Assembly (NCBI GenBank): GCA_040387735.1
Contig: JAZKDE010000018.1
Coordinates: forward strand, 82,794-146,793
Direction of reading: 5' to 3'
DNA length: 64,000 nucleotides
Source of the DNA: Arcicella sp040387735
Lineage (GTDB): Bacteria > Bacteroidota > Bacteroidia > Cytophagales > Spirosomataceae
Both the position numbers and the translations under genes were made by a program. The notes under the pieces were generated by a model. That model saw only the letters and a list, made by a program, of their open reading frames with translations, was not told where the DNA came from and ran no database searches. This document shows positions 8,960 through 17,825 of this stretch, piece after piece (the stretch's first letter is position 1; the number at the start of each line of letters is the position of its first letter).

Positions 8960-9886
8960 TTAATAGCTAACGTATTGATTCGTAAAACTACCGTCATCGT
9001 ACAAATCAATTATGGCGTAACCAGCTTCAGTATGTTGGTATTTCCCGAACCACCAACGTCCCGAAACTGCTCCATTACAACAATAAGAAACACCATTATA
9101 GTCAACTCTATCCGTCAGGTGAATATGTCCTGAAACGGCTAATTTTACGTTTTTATGGTCGTCAAATGTTTCGGCAATCTTTTTAGAATCCGTGTGCATC
9201 CAACTGCCAGGGACTTCCCAACGACCTTCTTTTTCTTTCATATTATCACCATCAAAAAATACGCAAGCTGCTAAAATTGGTATGTGCGAAATTATCATAG
9301 TGGGTTTATTATCAGGCGTTTGCTTTAAATCTTTACGAAACCAATCTATTTGCTCATCGTCCAAATTGGCGGTGTACCAAGAGCCATCTTTCTTTTTCTG
9401 AACACTATCCAACATCACAAAATGCCAATCTTTTTTATCGAAACTGTAAAAACGTTTATTTAACGTCATTTCGTCCATCGCCCACTTTTTACCGTCCTCA
9501 AAATTGCTGTAACTATCGCCTTCGCAACAAATATCATGATTGCCAACTCCGTGATAAATCGGTAATGAGTTTTCTGTTTGCAAAACCTCATTAAACAACT
9601 TCCACTGTTTCTGAACGTTTTCGTGTTTTCGTCGGTGAGCATCCATCACGCAATCACCCGAATTAATGATAAAATCAACCTTAATGTCTTGATTTTGAAT
9701 ATGATGTAAGCATTTTTCAAAACCTTTTGTTGCACCGATAAGTGGTTGAATGTGTACGTCCGTGATGTGAGCGATACGAAGAACTCGTTTGGGTGTGGTT
9801 GGTTTGGTATTCGCTTTTAAAAAACTTGGTAAGGTTAATCCGCCAGCAAGAAGTCCCGCTTGACGAAGTAAATCACGTCTTTGCAT
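8960..9886 (-). CDS. Metallophosphoesterase with Tat signal
   Basis: Exported calcineurin-like phosphoesterase of 308 residues. The N-terminus MQRRDLLRQAGLLAGG has the twin arginines and hydrophobic core of a Tat signal. The dimetal motifs appear in order: D43-x-H45 (TDVH), GDxxxD from G77, GNHD at 115-118, SHIP and GHIH near the C-terminus. Such enzymes hydrolyse phosphomono- or diesters; the natural substrate is not apparent. It is convergent with the GH13 gene and shares its terminator. Its upstream neighbour on the same strand, the ATP-grasp gene, ends about 110 bp away, so co-transcription is possible but not required. Confidence 0.9.
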   Translation of the reverse strand: MQRRDLLRQAGLLAGGLTLPSFLKANTKPTTPKRVLRIAHITDVHIQPLIGATKGFEKCLHHIQNQDIKVDFIINSGDCVMDAHRRKHENVQKQWKLFNEVLQTENSLPIYHGVGNHDICCEGDSYSNFEDGKKWAMDEMTLNKRFYSFDKKDWHFVMLDSVQKKKDGSWYTANLDDEQIDWFRKDLKQTPDNKPTMIISHIPILAACVFFDGDNMKEKEGRWEVPGSWMHTDSKKIAETFDDHKNVKLAVSGHIHLTDRVDYNGVSYCCNGAVSGRWWFGKYQHTEAGYAIIDLYDDGSFTNQYVSY

Positions 9887-9999
9887 ATTTTAATAGTTTG
9901 GTTATGCAAAATTGTAAATTTATTGTAAGCTCTTGATTTTCTGTGAATTAAGGCTTTGTAAAGAATTTGATTGATTTATGACCAAATTGTGAAGAAGAT

Positions 10000-10944
10000 T
10001 TACGCATTAGAAAATTGCCTTTTTTCGTTGGCAAAACTGTATGCGATTTTCATTCTTAATAAAATTCTGCGGAATAATTCGTGCAACTCAATTCCTTCGT
10101 TTTGAGCGATAAAAGGCAGAAAACTCCGAGCGTCTAAATTGGGCATTGTATTAATGTCCAAAATATATATTTCTCCCTGATGAATTCTGATATCAGTACG
10201 AGACATTCCTCTAATTTTCATGCTTTTATGAAGGCTTAAAACCTTTTGCATTATATCATTTTTTAAATCCTTATCCATAGCTGGATTCAATATTTTTTCG
10301 GTAGTTCCGTAAGCTTGTCCCGCAATGTAAATGTCACGGGCATCATCGGGACGAATTTCTAAAGGTGTCAAAGCCATATAGTCGGAGCCGTCTTCGGTTG
10401 GAATGATACCTACCGTAAATTCCCTTCCCGACAAATACGGTTGAATAATATAATCTTCCCTTTCCAATAATTCTTGGTACGGAATATTCGTTTTCTCGAA
10501 AACCATCATGTTTAAATGTAAACTTCCCATGCGTGGTTTTACGATAAAACGTTCAAAAGAAGTATTTGGAATTTCACCTAATGAGAATATTGGAGGCGTT
10601 TTGATTGAAATTTTCTCGCAAATACTTGGAAGGTTCGTTTTATCTTTTGCCAAAATCTGAATCTCGTAAGGACTGGCGGTATGTTTAATTTCGTAACTAT
10701 CCAACCAATGAGCAATATCTGCTTGTCCTGCATCCCCAAAACCGTAACATACGTTAAAGACGATGTCAAACTGTTTTAAGAATTCGGCAAATTCAGTGGT
10801 AAAGCCCACAAAATGAGTAACATAAGGATAATATCCTTCGGGTGTTGATTTTAGAAAATGGGCAATAGTACTGCCAAAAATATTTTCTTTCCACGGCGTA
10901 AAAGTAGAATCAGAATATAAGTAAATCAATTTCACGTTTGACAT
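10000..10944 (-). CDS. ATP-grasp ligase, D-alanine--D-alanine ligase-like
   Basis: Cytoplasmic ATP-dependent carboxylate-amine ligase of 314 residues. A Rossmann-like N-terminal part is followed by an ATP-grasp fold: the ATP-binding Lys in FIVKPRMGS (about 133-141), the adenine-contact EDYIIQPYLSGREFTVG, and the metal-binding DINTMPNL near residue 272. The loop that is glycine-serine rich in true Ddl enzymes (E-G-S-S-x-G) is changed to RMGSLHLNM. So it may be a paralogue acting on another amino acid or peptide, and need not be the cell-wall Ddl. It stands alone, with no mur or fts neighbours. Confidence in fold is high, in substrate low. Confidence 0.8.
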   Translation of the reverse strand: MSNVKLIYLYSDSTFTPWKENIFGSTIAHFLKSTPEGYYPYVTHFVGFTTEFAEFLKQFDIVFNVCYGFGDAGQADIAHWLDSYEIKHTASPYEIQILAKDKTNLPSICEKISIKTPPIFSLGEIPNTSFERFIVKPRMGSLHLNMMVFEKTNIPYQELLEREDYIIQPYLSGREFTVGIIPTEDGSDYMALTPLEIRPDDARDIYIAGQAYGTTEKILNPAMDKDLKNDIMQKVLSLHKSMKIRGMSRTDIRIHQGEIYILDINTMPNLDARSFLPFIAQNEGIELHELFRRILLRMKIAYSFANEKRQFSNA

Positions 10945-11295
10945 ATCTTAGGGTTTTATAATTCCCAAAAATACCGAGGTAGTTTTATAATTATGGTTAA
11001 GCCAAAGTTATGGAAATATTAAATATGAGATTTTATAATATCATAAAGTCTTGTTAATCATTCGTTTACATACGTTTAGTTATTTTGTTGAAAAATTTAA
11101 ACAACCATTAGTATGAAAAATGTAAATAAATATCTGACTGCGTTTCAACGTAATTTTACTTGGTTTATGACTTCTATGTTTATCTCTTAATTGTATAGAA
11201 AACTAATCATTAAAGAAGCATAATATAGCCTTAACAAAGGGTTAACATTGCGAGCGTAAGTTTGGGACATAATTCAACTCAAACCGAAATTTATT
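10945..11295. other. Intergenic region with one 25-codon open frame
   Basis: Divergent spacer between the ATP-grasp gene and the OmpR-type regulator. A 25-codon frame at 11113-11190 on the plus strand (starting MKNVNKYLTAF, with FMTSMF near its end) is preceded by no clear promoter and matches nothing I know; I do not call it a gene. The right end holds the promoter of the regulator (11257-11264). Confidence 0.4.
11257..11264 (+). promoter_or_regulatory. Bacteroidota -7 element (TAAGTTTG) of the response-regulator gene
   Basis: Exact TAnnTTTG match ending 31 nt before the ATG at 11296. No clear -33 box. Confidence 0.5.
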
Positions 11296-11982
11296 ATGAT
11301 TGACCTTTCACAGAAAATTTTATTAGTTGACGACGATCCAGACATTTTAGAACTTCTCGAATACAATCTTACTCGTGAAGGTTTTCAAATTAGAACGGCT
11401 GAAAACGGACTTAAAGGCGTAGAAATAGCCGAAGATTTTCTTCCTGATATGATTTTGATGGACATTATGATGCCCGTTATGGATGGAATTGAAGCTGGTA
11501 GAATCATTAAACAACATCCTGTTCTTAAAAATACCTATTTGATTTTCTTGACGGCTCGGTCAGAAGAATATTCTGAAGTTGCTGCTTTTGAGATTGGTGC
11601 CAATGATTATATCAATAAACCCGTAAAACCTCGTGCCTTAATTAGTAGAATTAAAGCGGTATTTCAACGTGGAAACTCGGAAAAGGAGGAGGATTCAAAA
11701 GTGGTTTTGGAAGATTTAACCATCAACCGTCAAAATTATACTATCTCAATTAAACAATCTTCTTGGACACTTCCCAAAAAAGAGTTTGACCTTTTGATGT
11801 TTTTTGTCAGCAATCCCAATCGTGTTTATACCCGTGATGAAATTCTCATTAATGTTTGGGACAGAGGTATTCACGTAACCGAACGAACGGTGGATGTGCA
11901 TATTCGTAAAATTAGAGAAAAAATTGGTCAAGATTATATCCGAACTATCAAAGGAGTTGGCTATTTGTTTTCTCGTAATTAG
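11296..11982 (+). CDS. OmpR/PhoB-family response regulator
   Basis: DNA-binding response regulator of 228 residues. The receiver domain (about 5-120) has the acidic pair in VDDDPD, phospho-acceptor D56 in LMDIMMP, the Thr in FLTARS and the Lys in NKPVKP. The C-terminal winged helix (about 130-227) contains KKEFDLLMFF and TERTVDVHIRKIREKIG, as in OmpR and PhoB. No histidine kinase is adjacent, so its partner is elsewhere or it is an orphan. The next gene, an LpxH-like phosphatase, starts 122 bp downstream in the same direction and has its own palindrome upstream. Regulon unknown. Confidence 0.93.
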   Translation: MIDLSQKILLVDDDPDILELLEYNLTREGFQIRTAENGLKGVEIAEDFLPDMILMDIMMPVMDGIEAGRIIKQHPVLKNTYLIFLTARSEEYSEVAAFEIGANDYINKPVKPRALISRIKAVFQRGNSEKEEDSKVVLEDLTINRQNYTISIKQSSWTLPKKEFDLLMFFVSNPNRVYTRDEILINVWDRGIHVTERTVDVHIRKIREKIGQDYIRTIKGVGYLFSRN

Positions 11983-12059
11983 GTGATTTCCGTATCCCAA
12001 AACTTAACTTAACAATCCTTTAATATTCTGGAAATCATAAGATTAAAGTAAATGCTGAA

Positions 12060-12075
12060 ATTTGTTTAAACAAAT
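12060..12075. promoter_or_regulatory. Perfect 16-bp palindrome upstream of the LpxH-like gene
   Basis: ATTTGTTTAAACAAAT is a perfect dyad ending 29 bp before the ATG at 12105. It could be an operator for an unknown regulator. AT-rich palindromes also arise by chance, so support is moderate. Confidence 0.4.
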
Positions 12076-12104
12076 CCTTAAAAGGCAAAAGACTCAAGTC
12101 ATCT

Positions 12105-12941
12105 ATGAAAACCATCAAACAATACAGAACGATTATCATTTCGGATGTACACTTGGGTTCAGAAGGTTCAAAGGCAAAAGAAGTAACTTCTTTTTTGAAA
12201 TCGGTAACCTGTGAGACACTCATTCTAAATGGTGATATTATTGATGGTTGGCAATTGAGAAAAGGTGGTTCTTGGAAGAAAAAGCACACGGCTTTTTTTC
12301 GAGTAATCCTCAAAATGATTGAATATCAACACACGAAAGTCATTTATTTAAGAGGAAATCACGACGATTTTTTAGACCAAATTATTCCATTTTCGCTCGG
12401 AAAATCATTTACTATTCAGCGTGATTATATTCTATCATCAGGGAATAAAAGGTTTTTGATAACCCACGGAGATATTTTTGATTCAGTTACTTCAAATCTT
12501 AAATGGTTGGCTTATTTGGGTGACGTTGGTTATACTTTTCTACTGACAATCAATAAGTTATATAATAATTATCGTTCTTGGAGAGGCTTGGCGTATTATT
12601 CTTTTTCTCAACGTATAAAGCAGAGAGTTAAAGAAGCGGTGAATTATGTCTCTGATTTTGAAGAAAAAATCACGGAACTGGCCAAAGCTAATCATTGCGA
12701 AGGAATTATCTGTGGACACATTCATAAACCTGATATTCGGAAAATTAATGACATCATTTACATGAATTCGGGAGACTGGGTTGAGTCGCTCACGGCTTTG
12801 GTTGAAGATTATGAGGGCAATTGGGAATTACTGTATTTTCTACGAGAAAATGAGTTTCCGATTATTGAAGACGAAACCGATGAATTGCCAGACGGTGAAG
12901 CTTTCAACGCAGCAAGTAAGGTTTTTATGGGAGTCGTTTAG
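12105..12941 (+). CDS. UDP-2,3-diacylglucosamine diphosphatase-like metallophosphoesterase
   Basis: Cytoplasmic or membrane-associated calcineurin-like phosphoesterase of 278 residues, of the COG2908 (LpxH-like) group. Metal-binding motifs: D14-x-H16 (SDVHLGSEG), GDIID at 43-47, GNHDD at 84-88, THGDIFD and GHIHKP. The HAFFR-like segment and basic central helices fit lipid-head-group pyrophosphatases. True LpxH cleaves UDP-diacylglucosamine in lipid A synthesis; Bacteroidota often carry several homologues, so this one may act on another nucleotide-lipid. A glycosyltransferase starts 100 bp downstream on the same strand, suggesting a shared envelope-lipid role. Confidence 0.8.
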   Translation: MKTIKQYRTIIISDVHLGSEGSKAKEVTSFLKSVTCETLILNGDIIDGWQLRKGGSWKKKHTAFFRVILKMIEYQHTKVIYLRGNHDDFLDQIIPFSLGKSFTIQRDYILSSGNKRFLITHGDIFDSVTSNLKWLAYLGDVGYTFLLTINKLYNNYRSWRGLAYYSFSQRIKQRVKEAVNYVSDFEEKITELAKANHCEGIICGHIHKPDIRKINDIIYMNSGDWVESLTALVEDYEGNWELLYFLRENEFPIIEDETDELPDGEAFNAASKVFMGVV

Positions 12942-13041
12942 CTTCAAGAAAATTAATCCCTTCATGAACCTTACTTAATGGTTAAAATTTAGTCGCCTAA
13001 TTTAGAAACTGAATTCCTTAACGGTTTAAAAAAATATAAAA

Positions 13042-14208
13042 ATGAGTAAATTCTTATTTGTAGTACAAGGTGAAGGACGTGGGCATCTCACGCAAGCCAT
13101 CTCGCTTTTTGAAATGTTAACTTCGGCGGGACACCAAGTAGTTTCGGTCATGGTTGGGATGGACAATGAACGAAACCTTCCAACTTTTTTTCAAGAGAAA
13201 ATTACCGTTGAAATAGATACATTTGCCGCTCCAAGTTTAGTTTATGGACAAACAAAAGCCGTAAAAGTTTGGGATACAATCAGTACACACTTCATGAAAT
13301 TGAAGAAATATCGGAATAGTGTGAAGTTTTTAGCTCAAAAAGTAGAACAACACCAACCCGATGTCATCATTAATTTTTACGATATGATTTGTGGTTTGTA
13401 CGCTCAGTTTTATCGTCCAACTATTCCCGTAGTTTGCATCGGACACCAATATTTATTGTTGCACAAAGCATTCGTTTCGTTACCAAATAAGCAATTAGAC
13501 CGCTTTTTATTGAATCTAAATACCCGTCTTACCTCTCTAAATTCAACCCGTAAATTGGCTTTATCATTCGTGGAAATGCCCGATGATAAAGCCAGCGGTA
13601 TTGCAGTGACACCCCCACTTTTGCGTGATGAAGTAAAACAGTTATCACCAAGTTCTAAACCCTTTTTACTGGCTTATATCACACACCACAAATTAAGCGA
13701 AGACCTTATTAACTGGCATTCAAACCACCGTGATGTCCAAATTCATTGTTTTTGGAATAACCGTGAATTCGCCGATGAATGGCAATTTCGAGAAAATTTA
13801 ACTTTTCATCAAGTCAATTCTGAAAAGTTTCTGAACATGATGCAAGAGTGTTCGGGTTTGGTTTGTACCGCAGGTTTTGAGTCTGTATGTGAGGCAATGT
13901 ATCTTGGTAAACCGATTATGATGGTTCCCGTTCCAAATCATATCGAACAGGCAATCAATGCTTTAGATGGCGAAAGGGCAGGAGCTGGTATCGCAGATTC
14001 GGTTTTTGATTTGAGTCGTTTTATTGAATATTTACCCGTTCATCAAAACGTAAGTGAAAACTTTAAGGCTTGGCAAGGACAGACTTCTCAAATATTTTTA
14101 AAAAATTTGGAGGAAGTTGCTCAAAAAGAAGTGGAAATTTATGCAATGCCAAAAAGCAATACTAATTTTCCGAAATTCTTTCGTCGAGGTTTAGGATATA
14201 GATTTTAA
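13042..14208 (+). CDS. Glycosyltransferase of the GT-B fold (MurG/GT28-like)
   Basis: Glycosyltransferase of 388 residues. The N-terminal GEGRGHLTQAISLFEML (residues 10-26) is the acceptor-side glycine/histidine loop of GT1/GT28 enzymes. The C-terminal part has the nucleotide-sugar site TAGFESVCEAMYLGKP followed by VPNHIEQAINA, resembling MurG and glycolipid synthases. No membrane segment is predicted, but such enzymes are often peripheral. Its position just after the LpxH-like phosphatase suggests it glycosylates a membrane lipid or a lipid A-related intermediate; that is inference. Donor and acceptor are unknown. Confidence 0.8.
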   Translation: MSKFLFVVQGEGRGHLTQAISLFEMLTSAGHQVVSVMVGMDNERNLPTFFQEKITVEIDTFAAPSLVYGQTKAVKVWDTISTHFMKLKKYRNSVKFLAQKVEQHQPDVIINFYDMICGLYAQFYRPTIPVVCIGHQYLLLHKAFVSLPNKQLDRFLLNLNTRLTSLNSTRKLALSFVEMPDDKASGIAVTPPLLRDEVKQLSPSSKPFLLAYITHHKLSEDLINWHSNHRDVQIHCFWNNREFADEWQFRENLTFHQVNSEKFLNMMQECSGLVCTAGFESVCEAMYLGKPIMMVPVPNHIEQAINALDGERAGAGIADSVFDLSRFIEYLPVHQNVSENFKAWQGQTSQIFLKNLEEVAQKEVEIYAMPKSNTNFPKFFRRGLGYRF

Positions 14209-14295
14209 GGTAACTTCTGAGAATAACGACGTAAACTTCCCGAAAATTGAACTAATTTTTGGCATTTTTTAAAATTTATCAAAATATAATTCTTT

Positions 14296-15378
14296 ATGAA
14301 ATTATTTGCCTCAGTAATTTTAATGTGTTTGTTCTCAACTGCTTACGCCCAAAAGTCGGGTAAAACAGAAAATGTTTTTATTATTACAACCGATGGATTT
14401 CGTTGGCAAGAAATGTTTGGGGGAGTGGATTCAACAATCATGAATAATAAAACTTTTACGAACGATTCTGCGAAAGTTGCCCGAACTTTTTGGGCAAAAA
14501 CACCTCAAGAACGTCGTGAAAAATTATTGCCATTTTTCTGGAAAACCATTGCTCAAAAAGGTCAAATTTACGGTAATCGTTGGGTGGGAAACAAAGTAAA
14601 TGTTAAAAACCCTTACTGGTTTTCGTATCCAGGCTATAACGAAATTTTGTCGGGTTATGCAGACGATAAAGTAAATTCTAATGATAAAAATCAAAACGAA
14701 AATATAACCGTTTTAGAATTTTTGAATAATCAGCCAAAACTGAAAGGTAAAGTTGGGGCTTATTCAACGTGGGATGTGATTCCGTACATTATTAACGAAA
14801 AAAGAAGCGGAATACCCGTTAATTCTGGCATTGAATTAGTGACAGAAAATCTTTCATCGAAGGAGATTTTATTGAATGAAATGCAAAAGAATATTCCTCC
14901 GAGTGGGAGCGATAGACAAGATTTCTTGACGTATTATTTAGCGAAAGAATACGTTGAAAAGCATAAACCAAGAGCCTTTTTTATGTCTTTTGATGAAACT
15001 GACGAACTCGCTCACGAAGCCAAATATAAAGAATATCTTTTTGCCGCTAATTCTTTTGATAAATACGTAGAAGATTTGTGGAATTATTGTCAATCGCAAC
15101 CACAATACAAGGATAAAACCACTTTTGTAATTACCACTGACCACGGTAGAGGCGATAAAATAAAGTCGCAATGGACGAGCCACGGGCAGAAAGTTGCAGA
15201 TTGTTACCAAATTTGGATGGCAGTTTTGGGACCAGATACACCTGCTTTGGGAGAAGTAAAAGAAGAAGGTCAACTGTTTCAAAATCAAATAGCTAAGACT
15301 GTTGCGAAACTATTAGGCTATGATTTTGATAACGGAAAACCAATTGGCGACGTGATTGAAAGTACCTTTAAAAAGTAA
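14296..15378 (+). CDS. Secreted alkaline-phosphatase-superfamily protein
   Basis: Periplasmic or secreted protein of 360 residues with a Sec signal peptide (cleavage after TAYA, about residue 18). The alkaline phosphatase/sulfatase fold is shown by the N-terminal metal motif IITTDGFRWQEMFGG, the central FDETDELAHEA and the C-terminal TTDHGRGD with later SHG. The usual nucleophile Ser/Thr after the first Asp is not obvious: the region around YPGYNEILSG holds the best candidate. It may act on phosphate or sulfate monoesters, or on phosphonates. It is followed 71 bp later by the GH1 gene with its own promoter element. Substrate unknown. Confidence 0.75.
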   Translation: MKLFASVILMCLFSTAYAQKSGKTENVFIITTDGFRWQEMFGGVDSTIMNNKTFTNDSAKVARTFWAKTPQERREKLLPFFWKTIAQKGQIYGNRWVGNKVNVKNPYWFSYPGYNEILSGYADDKVNSNDKNQNENITVLEFLNNQPKLKGKVGAYSTWDVIPYIINEKRSGIPVNSGIELVTENLSSKEILLNEMQKNIPPSGSDRQDFLTYYLAKEYVEKHKPRAFFMSFDETDELAHEAKYKEYLFAANSFDKYVEDLWNYCQSQPQYKDKTTFVITTDHGRGDKIKSQWTSHGQKVADCYQIWMAVLGPDTPALGEVKEEGQLFQNQIAKTVAKLLGYDFDNGKPIGDVIESTFKK

Positions 15379-15418
15379 TTTTTGAAAAATTTAATATTAA
15401 AATACCTTGAAAAATCCC

Positions 15419-15426
15419 TACATTTG
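15419..15426 (+). promoter_or_regulatory. Bacteroidota -7 element (TACATTTG) of the GH1 gene
   Basis: Exact TAnnTTTG match ending 23 nt before the ATG at 15450, indicating that the GH1 gene has its own promoter. Confidence 0.5.
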
Positions 15427-15449
15427 CACCCCGTAAAAAATAGGTGTAA

Positions 15450-16844
15450 ATGCAAGATAATCAATATATTAGCTCATCGGTAGAATCAATGATTCAATCC
15501 GATTTATTCTCAAAACAAGAATTTGGTCGTGACTTTGTTTGGGGAGTTGCCATGGCATCTTTTCAAAATGAAGGTGCTTGGAATACAGATGGAAAAGGCG
15601 AATCTATCTGGGATAAGTTTTCTCATCGAAAATACAGTATCAAAGACCGTCAAAATGCGGATATCGCTTGTGATTTTTACCGTCGTTTTGAGGAGGATAT
15701 TCTTATTGCGAAATCGCTCAATTTTAATACTTTCCGTTTCTCAATGTCTTGGTCAAGAATTCTACCCGATGGTATTGGAAGGGTTAATCAAGCAGGCTTA
15801 GAATTTTACCATCAGGTCATTGATTGCTGTCTGGAAAATGGTATTGAGCCCTATGTAACGCTGTATCATTGGGACTTACCTCAGGTACTCGAAGACCGTG
15901 GAGGTTGGACAAATCGGGCGGTAATTGACTGGTTCTCTGAGTATTGTGAAGTTGTAACTCGTGAGTTCTCAGGAAAGGTGAAGTATTGGATGGTACTCAA
16001 CGAACCCGCTGGTTTTACGGGCTTGGGCTATTTGACTGGCTATCATGCTCCAGGTAAAATGGGTATGAAAAACTTCCTTCCCGCCGTACATCATGCGGCA
16101 ATGTGCCAAGCGGAAGGCGGACGAATTATTAGGAAAAATGCTCCCGAAGCAGTAATTGGAACAACTTTCTCTTGTTCTTTTGTTGAGCCATTCTCTGATA
16201 AACCTTCGGATATCCAAGCGGCAAAACGAGCAGATGCACTTCTCAATCGACTTTTTCTGGAACCGACTCTGGGTTTAGGTTATCCCTTGAAGGAATTACC
16301 TTTTCTCAATAAAATGATAAAAAAGTACGTTCAGGAAGGCGATATCGAGAAATTAGCGTTCGATTTTGATTTTATTGGAATACAAAATTATTTCAAAATT
16401 GTGGTCAAAAATACTTGGTGGCTACCTTATTTAAAAGCAACTGAAGTAAAACCTCATAAAAGAAATGTTTCTGATTTAACGGATATGGGTTGGGAAGTTT
16501 CGCCCGATGGAATGTTTCAGATTTTGACGCAGATGTCGGCTTACGAAAGTATCAAACAAATTATTGTTACGGAAAATGGAGCGGCGTTTAAAGATGAAAT
16601 GAAAAACGACGAAATTCATGACGAATTACGGATAAAATTCTACGAAAGTTATCTGCTCCACGTCCTAAAAGCAAAACAATCGGGCGTGAAAGTAAACGGC
16701 TACATGGCTTGGACGCTAACGGATAATTTTGAGTGGACGGAAGGCTATAAACCCCGATTTGGTTTAGTTCACGTCGATTTTAAAACTCAAAAAAGAACGC
16801 TCAAAAACTCTGCTAAATGGTTTAGAGCATTTTTGTCAGAATAA
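15450..16844 (+). CDS. GH1 family beta-glucosidase
   Basis: Retaining beta-glycosidase of 464 residues, no signal peptide, probably cytoplasmic. GH1 signatures are complete: the N-terminal FVWGVAMASFQNEGAWN, acid/base E185 in VLNEP, nucleophile E375 in IIVTENG, and the C-terminal AWTLTDNFEWTEGYKPRFGL. It hydrolyses beta-glucosides or related disaccharides, releasing glucose. The first 24 residues before the barrel are a polar extension; an internal Met at residue 14 is an alternative start. A strong terminator follows at 16851-16881, so the gene is the end of its unit. Confidence 0.94.
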   Translation: MQDNQYISSSVESMIQSDLFSKQEFGRDFVWGVAMASFQNEGAWNTDGKGESIWDKFSHRKYSIKDRQNADIACDFYRRFEEDILIAKSLNFNTFRFSMSWSRILPDGIGRVNQAGLEFYHQVIDCCLENGIEPYVTLYHWDLPQVLEDRGGWTNRAVIDWFSEYCEVVTREFSGKVKYWMVLNEPAGFTGLGYLTGYHAPGKMGMKNFLPAVHHAAMCQAEGGRIIRKNAPEAVIGTTFSCSFVEPFSDKPSDIQAAKRADALLNRLFLEPTLGLGYPLKELPFLNKMIKKYVQEGDIEKLAFDFDFIGIQNYFKIVVKNTWWLPYLKATEVKPHKRNVSDLTDMGWEVSPDGMFQILTQMSAYESIKQIIVTENGAAFKDEMKNDEIHDELRIKFYESYLLHVLKAKQSGVKVNGYMAWTLTDNFEWTEGYKPRFGLVHVDFKTQKRTLKNSAKWFRAFLSE

Positions 16845-16850
16845 AAATTG

Positions 16851-16881
16851 AAAAGCCGAGGATGAACTTCTCGGCTTTTTT
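16851..16881 (+). terminator. Rho-independent terminator after the GH1 gene
   Basis: Perfect 10-bp stem AAAAGCCGAG / CTCGGCTTTT with a 9-nt loop, followed by more T residues. Confidence 0.9.
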
Positions 16882-16987
16882 ATTCGTCTTTTTCATAAAT
16901 ATAAGTATTTTTAACACTAAATAGTCTTACTGCTTAAAGGGTAGTAATTGTAATTTGCCGGTGTATTTTATTCTGCGTTATTATCCT

Positions 16988-16995
16988 TACTTTTG
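16988..16995 (+). promoter_or_regulatory. Bacteroidota -7 element (TACTTTTG) of the SDR gene
   Basis: Exact TAnnTTTG match ending 33 nt before the ATG at 17029. A TTTG at 16954-16957 is too far upstream for a standard -33 box. Confidence 0.45.
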
Positions 16996-17028
16996 AAGAA
17001 AATTAACTCTCATTTTAAATAAACAAAA

Positions 17029-17745
17029 ATGTCATTACAAAATAAAACAATCTTAATTACTGGTGCAAGCAAAGGCATTGGTAGAGCTTTAGCCTTAGTA
17101 TTAGCCGAAAAAGGAGCAAATTTATCACTTGTTGCTCGGAGTGAAATTGAATTAATGAGTTTAAAATCTGAAATAGAAATAAAAGGCGGTAAAGCTGAAA
17201 TATTCATGGGTTCGGTTGCTGATGAGGCTTTCGTAAAAGATACCATATTGGCTACTGTTCAAGCTTTCGGGAAAATTGACGGACTAATCAATAATGCTGG
17301 ATTTGGCGTTTTCAAGCAAGCCACTGAGATTTCGGTGATGGATTGGGATTCAATTTATGATACCAACGTAAAAGGTACTTTCTTGTTCTGTCGTGAAGCA
17401 ATTCCGTACATGAAAGCTGCTGGTCAGGGGCATATTATCAATGTTGCTTCGGATGTTGCTAAGCGGGTTTTTGATGGTGGTTCGTTATATTGTTCGTCAA
17501 AATACGCTCAAGATGCGTTCTCAATGGCTCTTCGCAAAGAAGTTCGCAAAGATAAAATCAAGGTTTCGGTGGTTTATTCGGGTTTGGTTGATACCTATTT
17601 CCACAATCGTGAAGCAGGAGATGCCCATCAGGCGAAATATTTGACTTCTCAAGATATGGCAAATACAATTACCTACATTCTTGAAGCACCCGAACACGTC
17701 GTTATTGACGAATTGATGATTCACCCTATAAGTCAGGAATATTAA
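17029..17745 (+). CDS. SDR family oxidoreductase
   Basis: Classical short-chain dehydrogenase/reductase of 238 residues. Cofactor motif TGASKGIG at 11-18, NNAG at 88-91, and the catalytic set S141, Y154 and K158 (in YCSSK). Arg-37 after the second beta strand suggests NADP(H). It is cytoplasmic and would reduce or oxidise a small carbonyl or alcohol; the substrate is not indicated. The DUF1080 protein gene follows 80 bp downstream on the same strand. Confidence 0.92.
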   Translation: MSLQNKTILITGASKGIGRALALVLAEKGANLSLVARSEIELMSLKSEIEIKGGKAEIFMGSVADEAFVKDTILATVQAFGKIDGLINNAGFGVFKQATEISVMDWDSIYDTNVKGTFLFCREAIPYMKAAGQGHIINVASDVAKRVFDGGSLYCSSKYAQDAFSMALRKEVRKDKIKVSVVYSGLVDTYFHNREAGDAHQAKYLTSQDMANTITYILEAPEHVVIDELMIHPISQEY

Positions 17746-17825
17746 AAATTGGGTTTTTCTTACATTTATAGAACGATGAAAGTCGAGAAATCTATTAACG
17801 AAAAATATCCAAATCTTAGACTTGT

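Noticed and set aside
11113..11190. 25-codon frame upstream of the OmpR-type regulator
   Set aside because: Too short, no recognised family and no conserved context; chance frames of this length are common.
14938..15288. 116-codon minus-strand frame
   Set aside because: Antisense to the alkaline-phosphatase-superfamily gene in a region with clear metal motifs.
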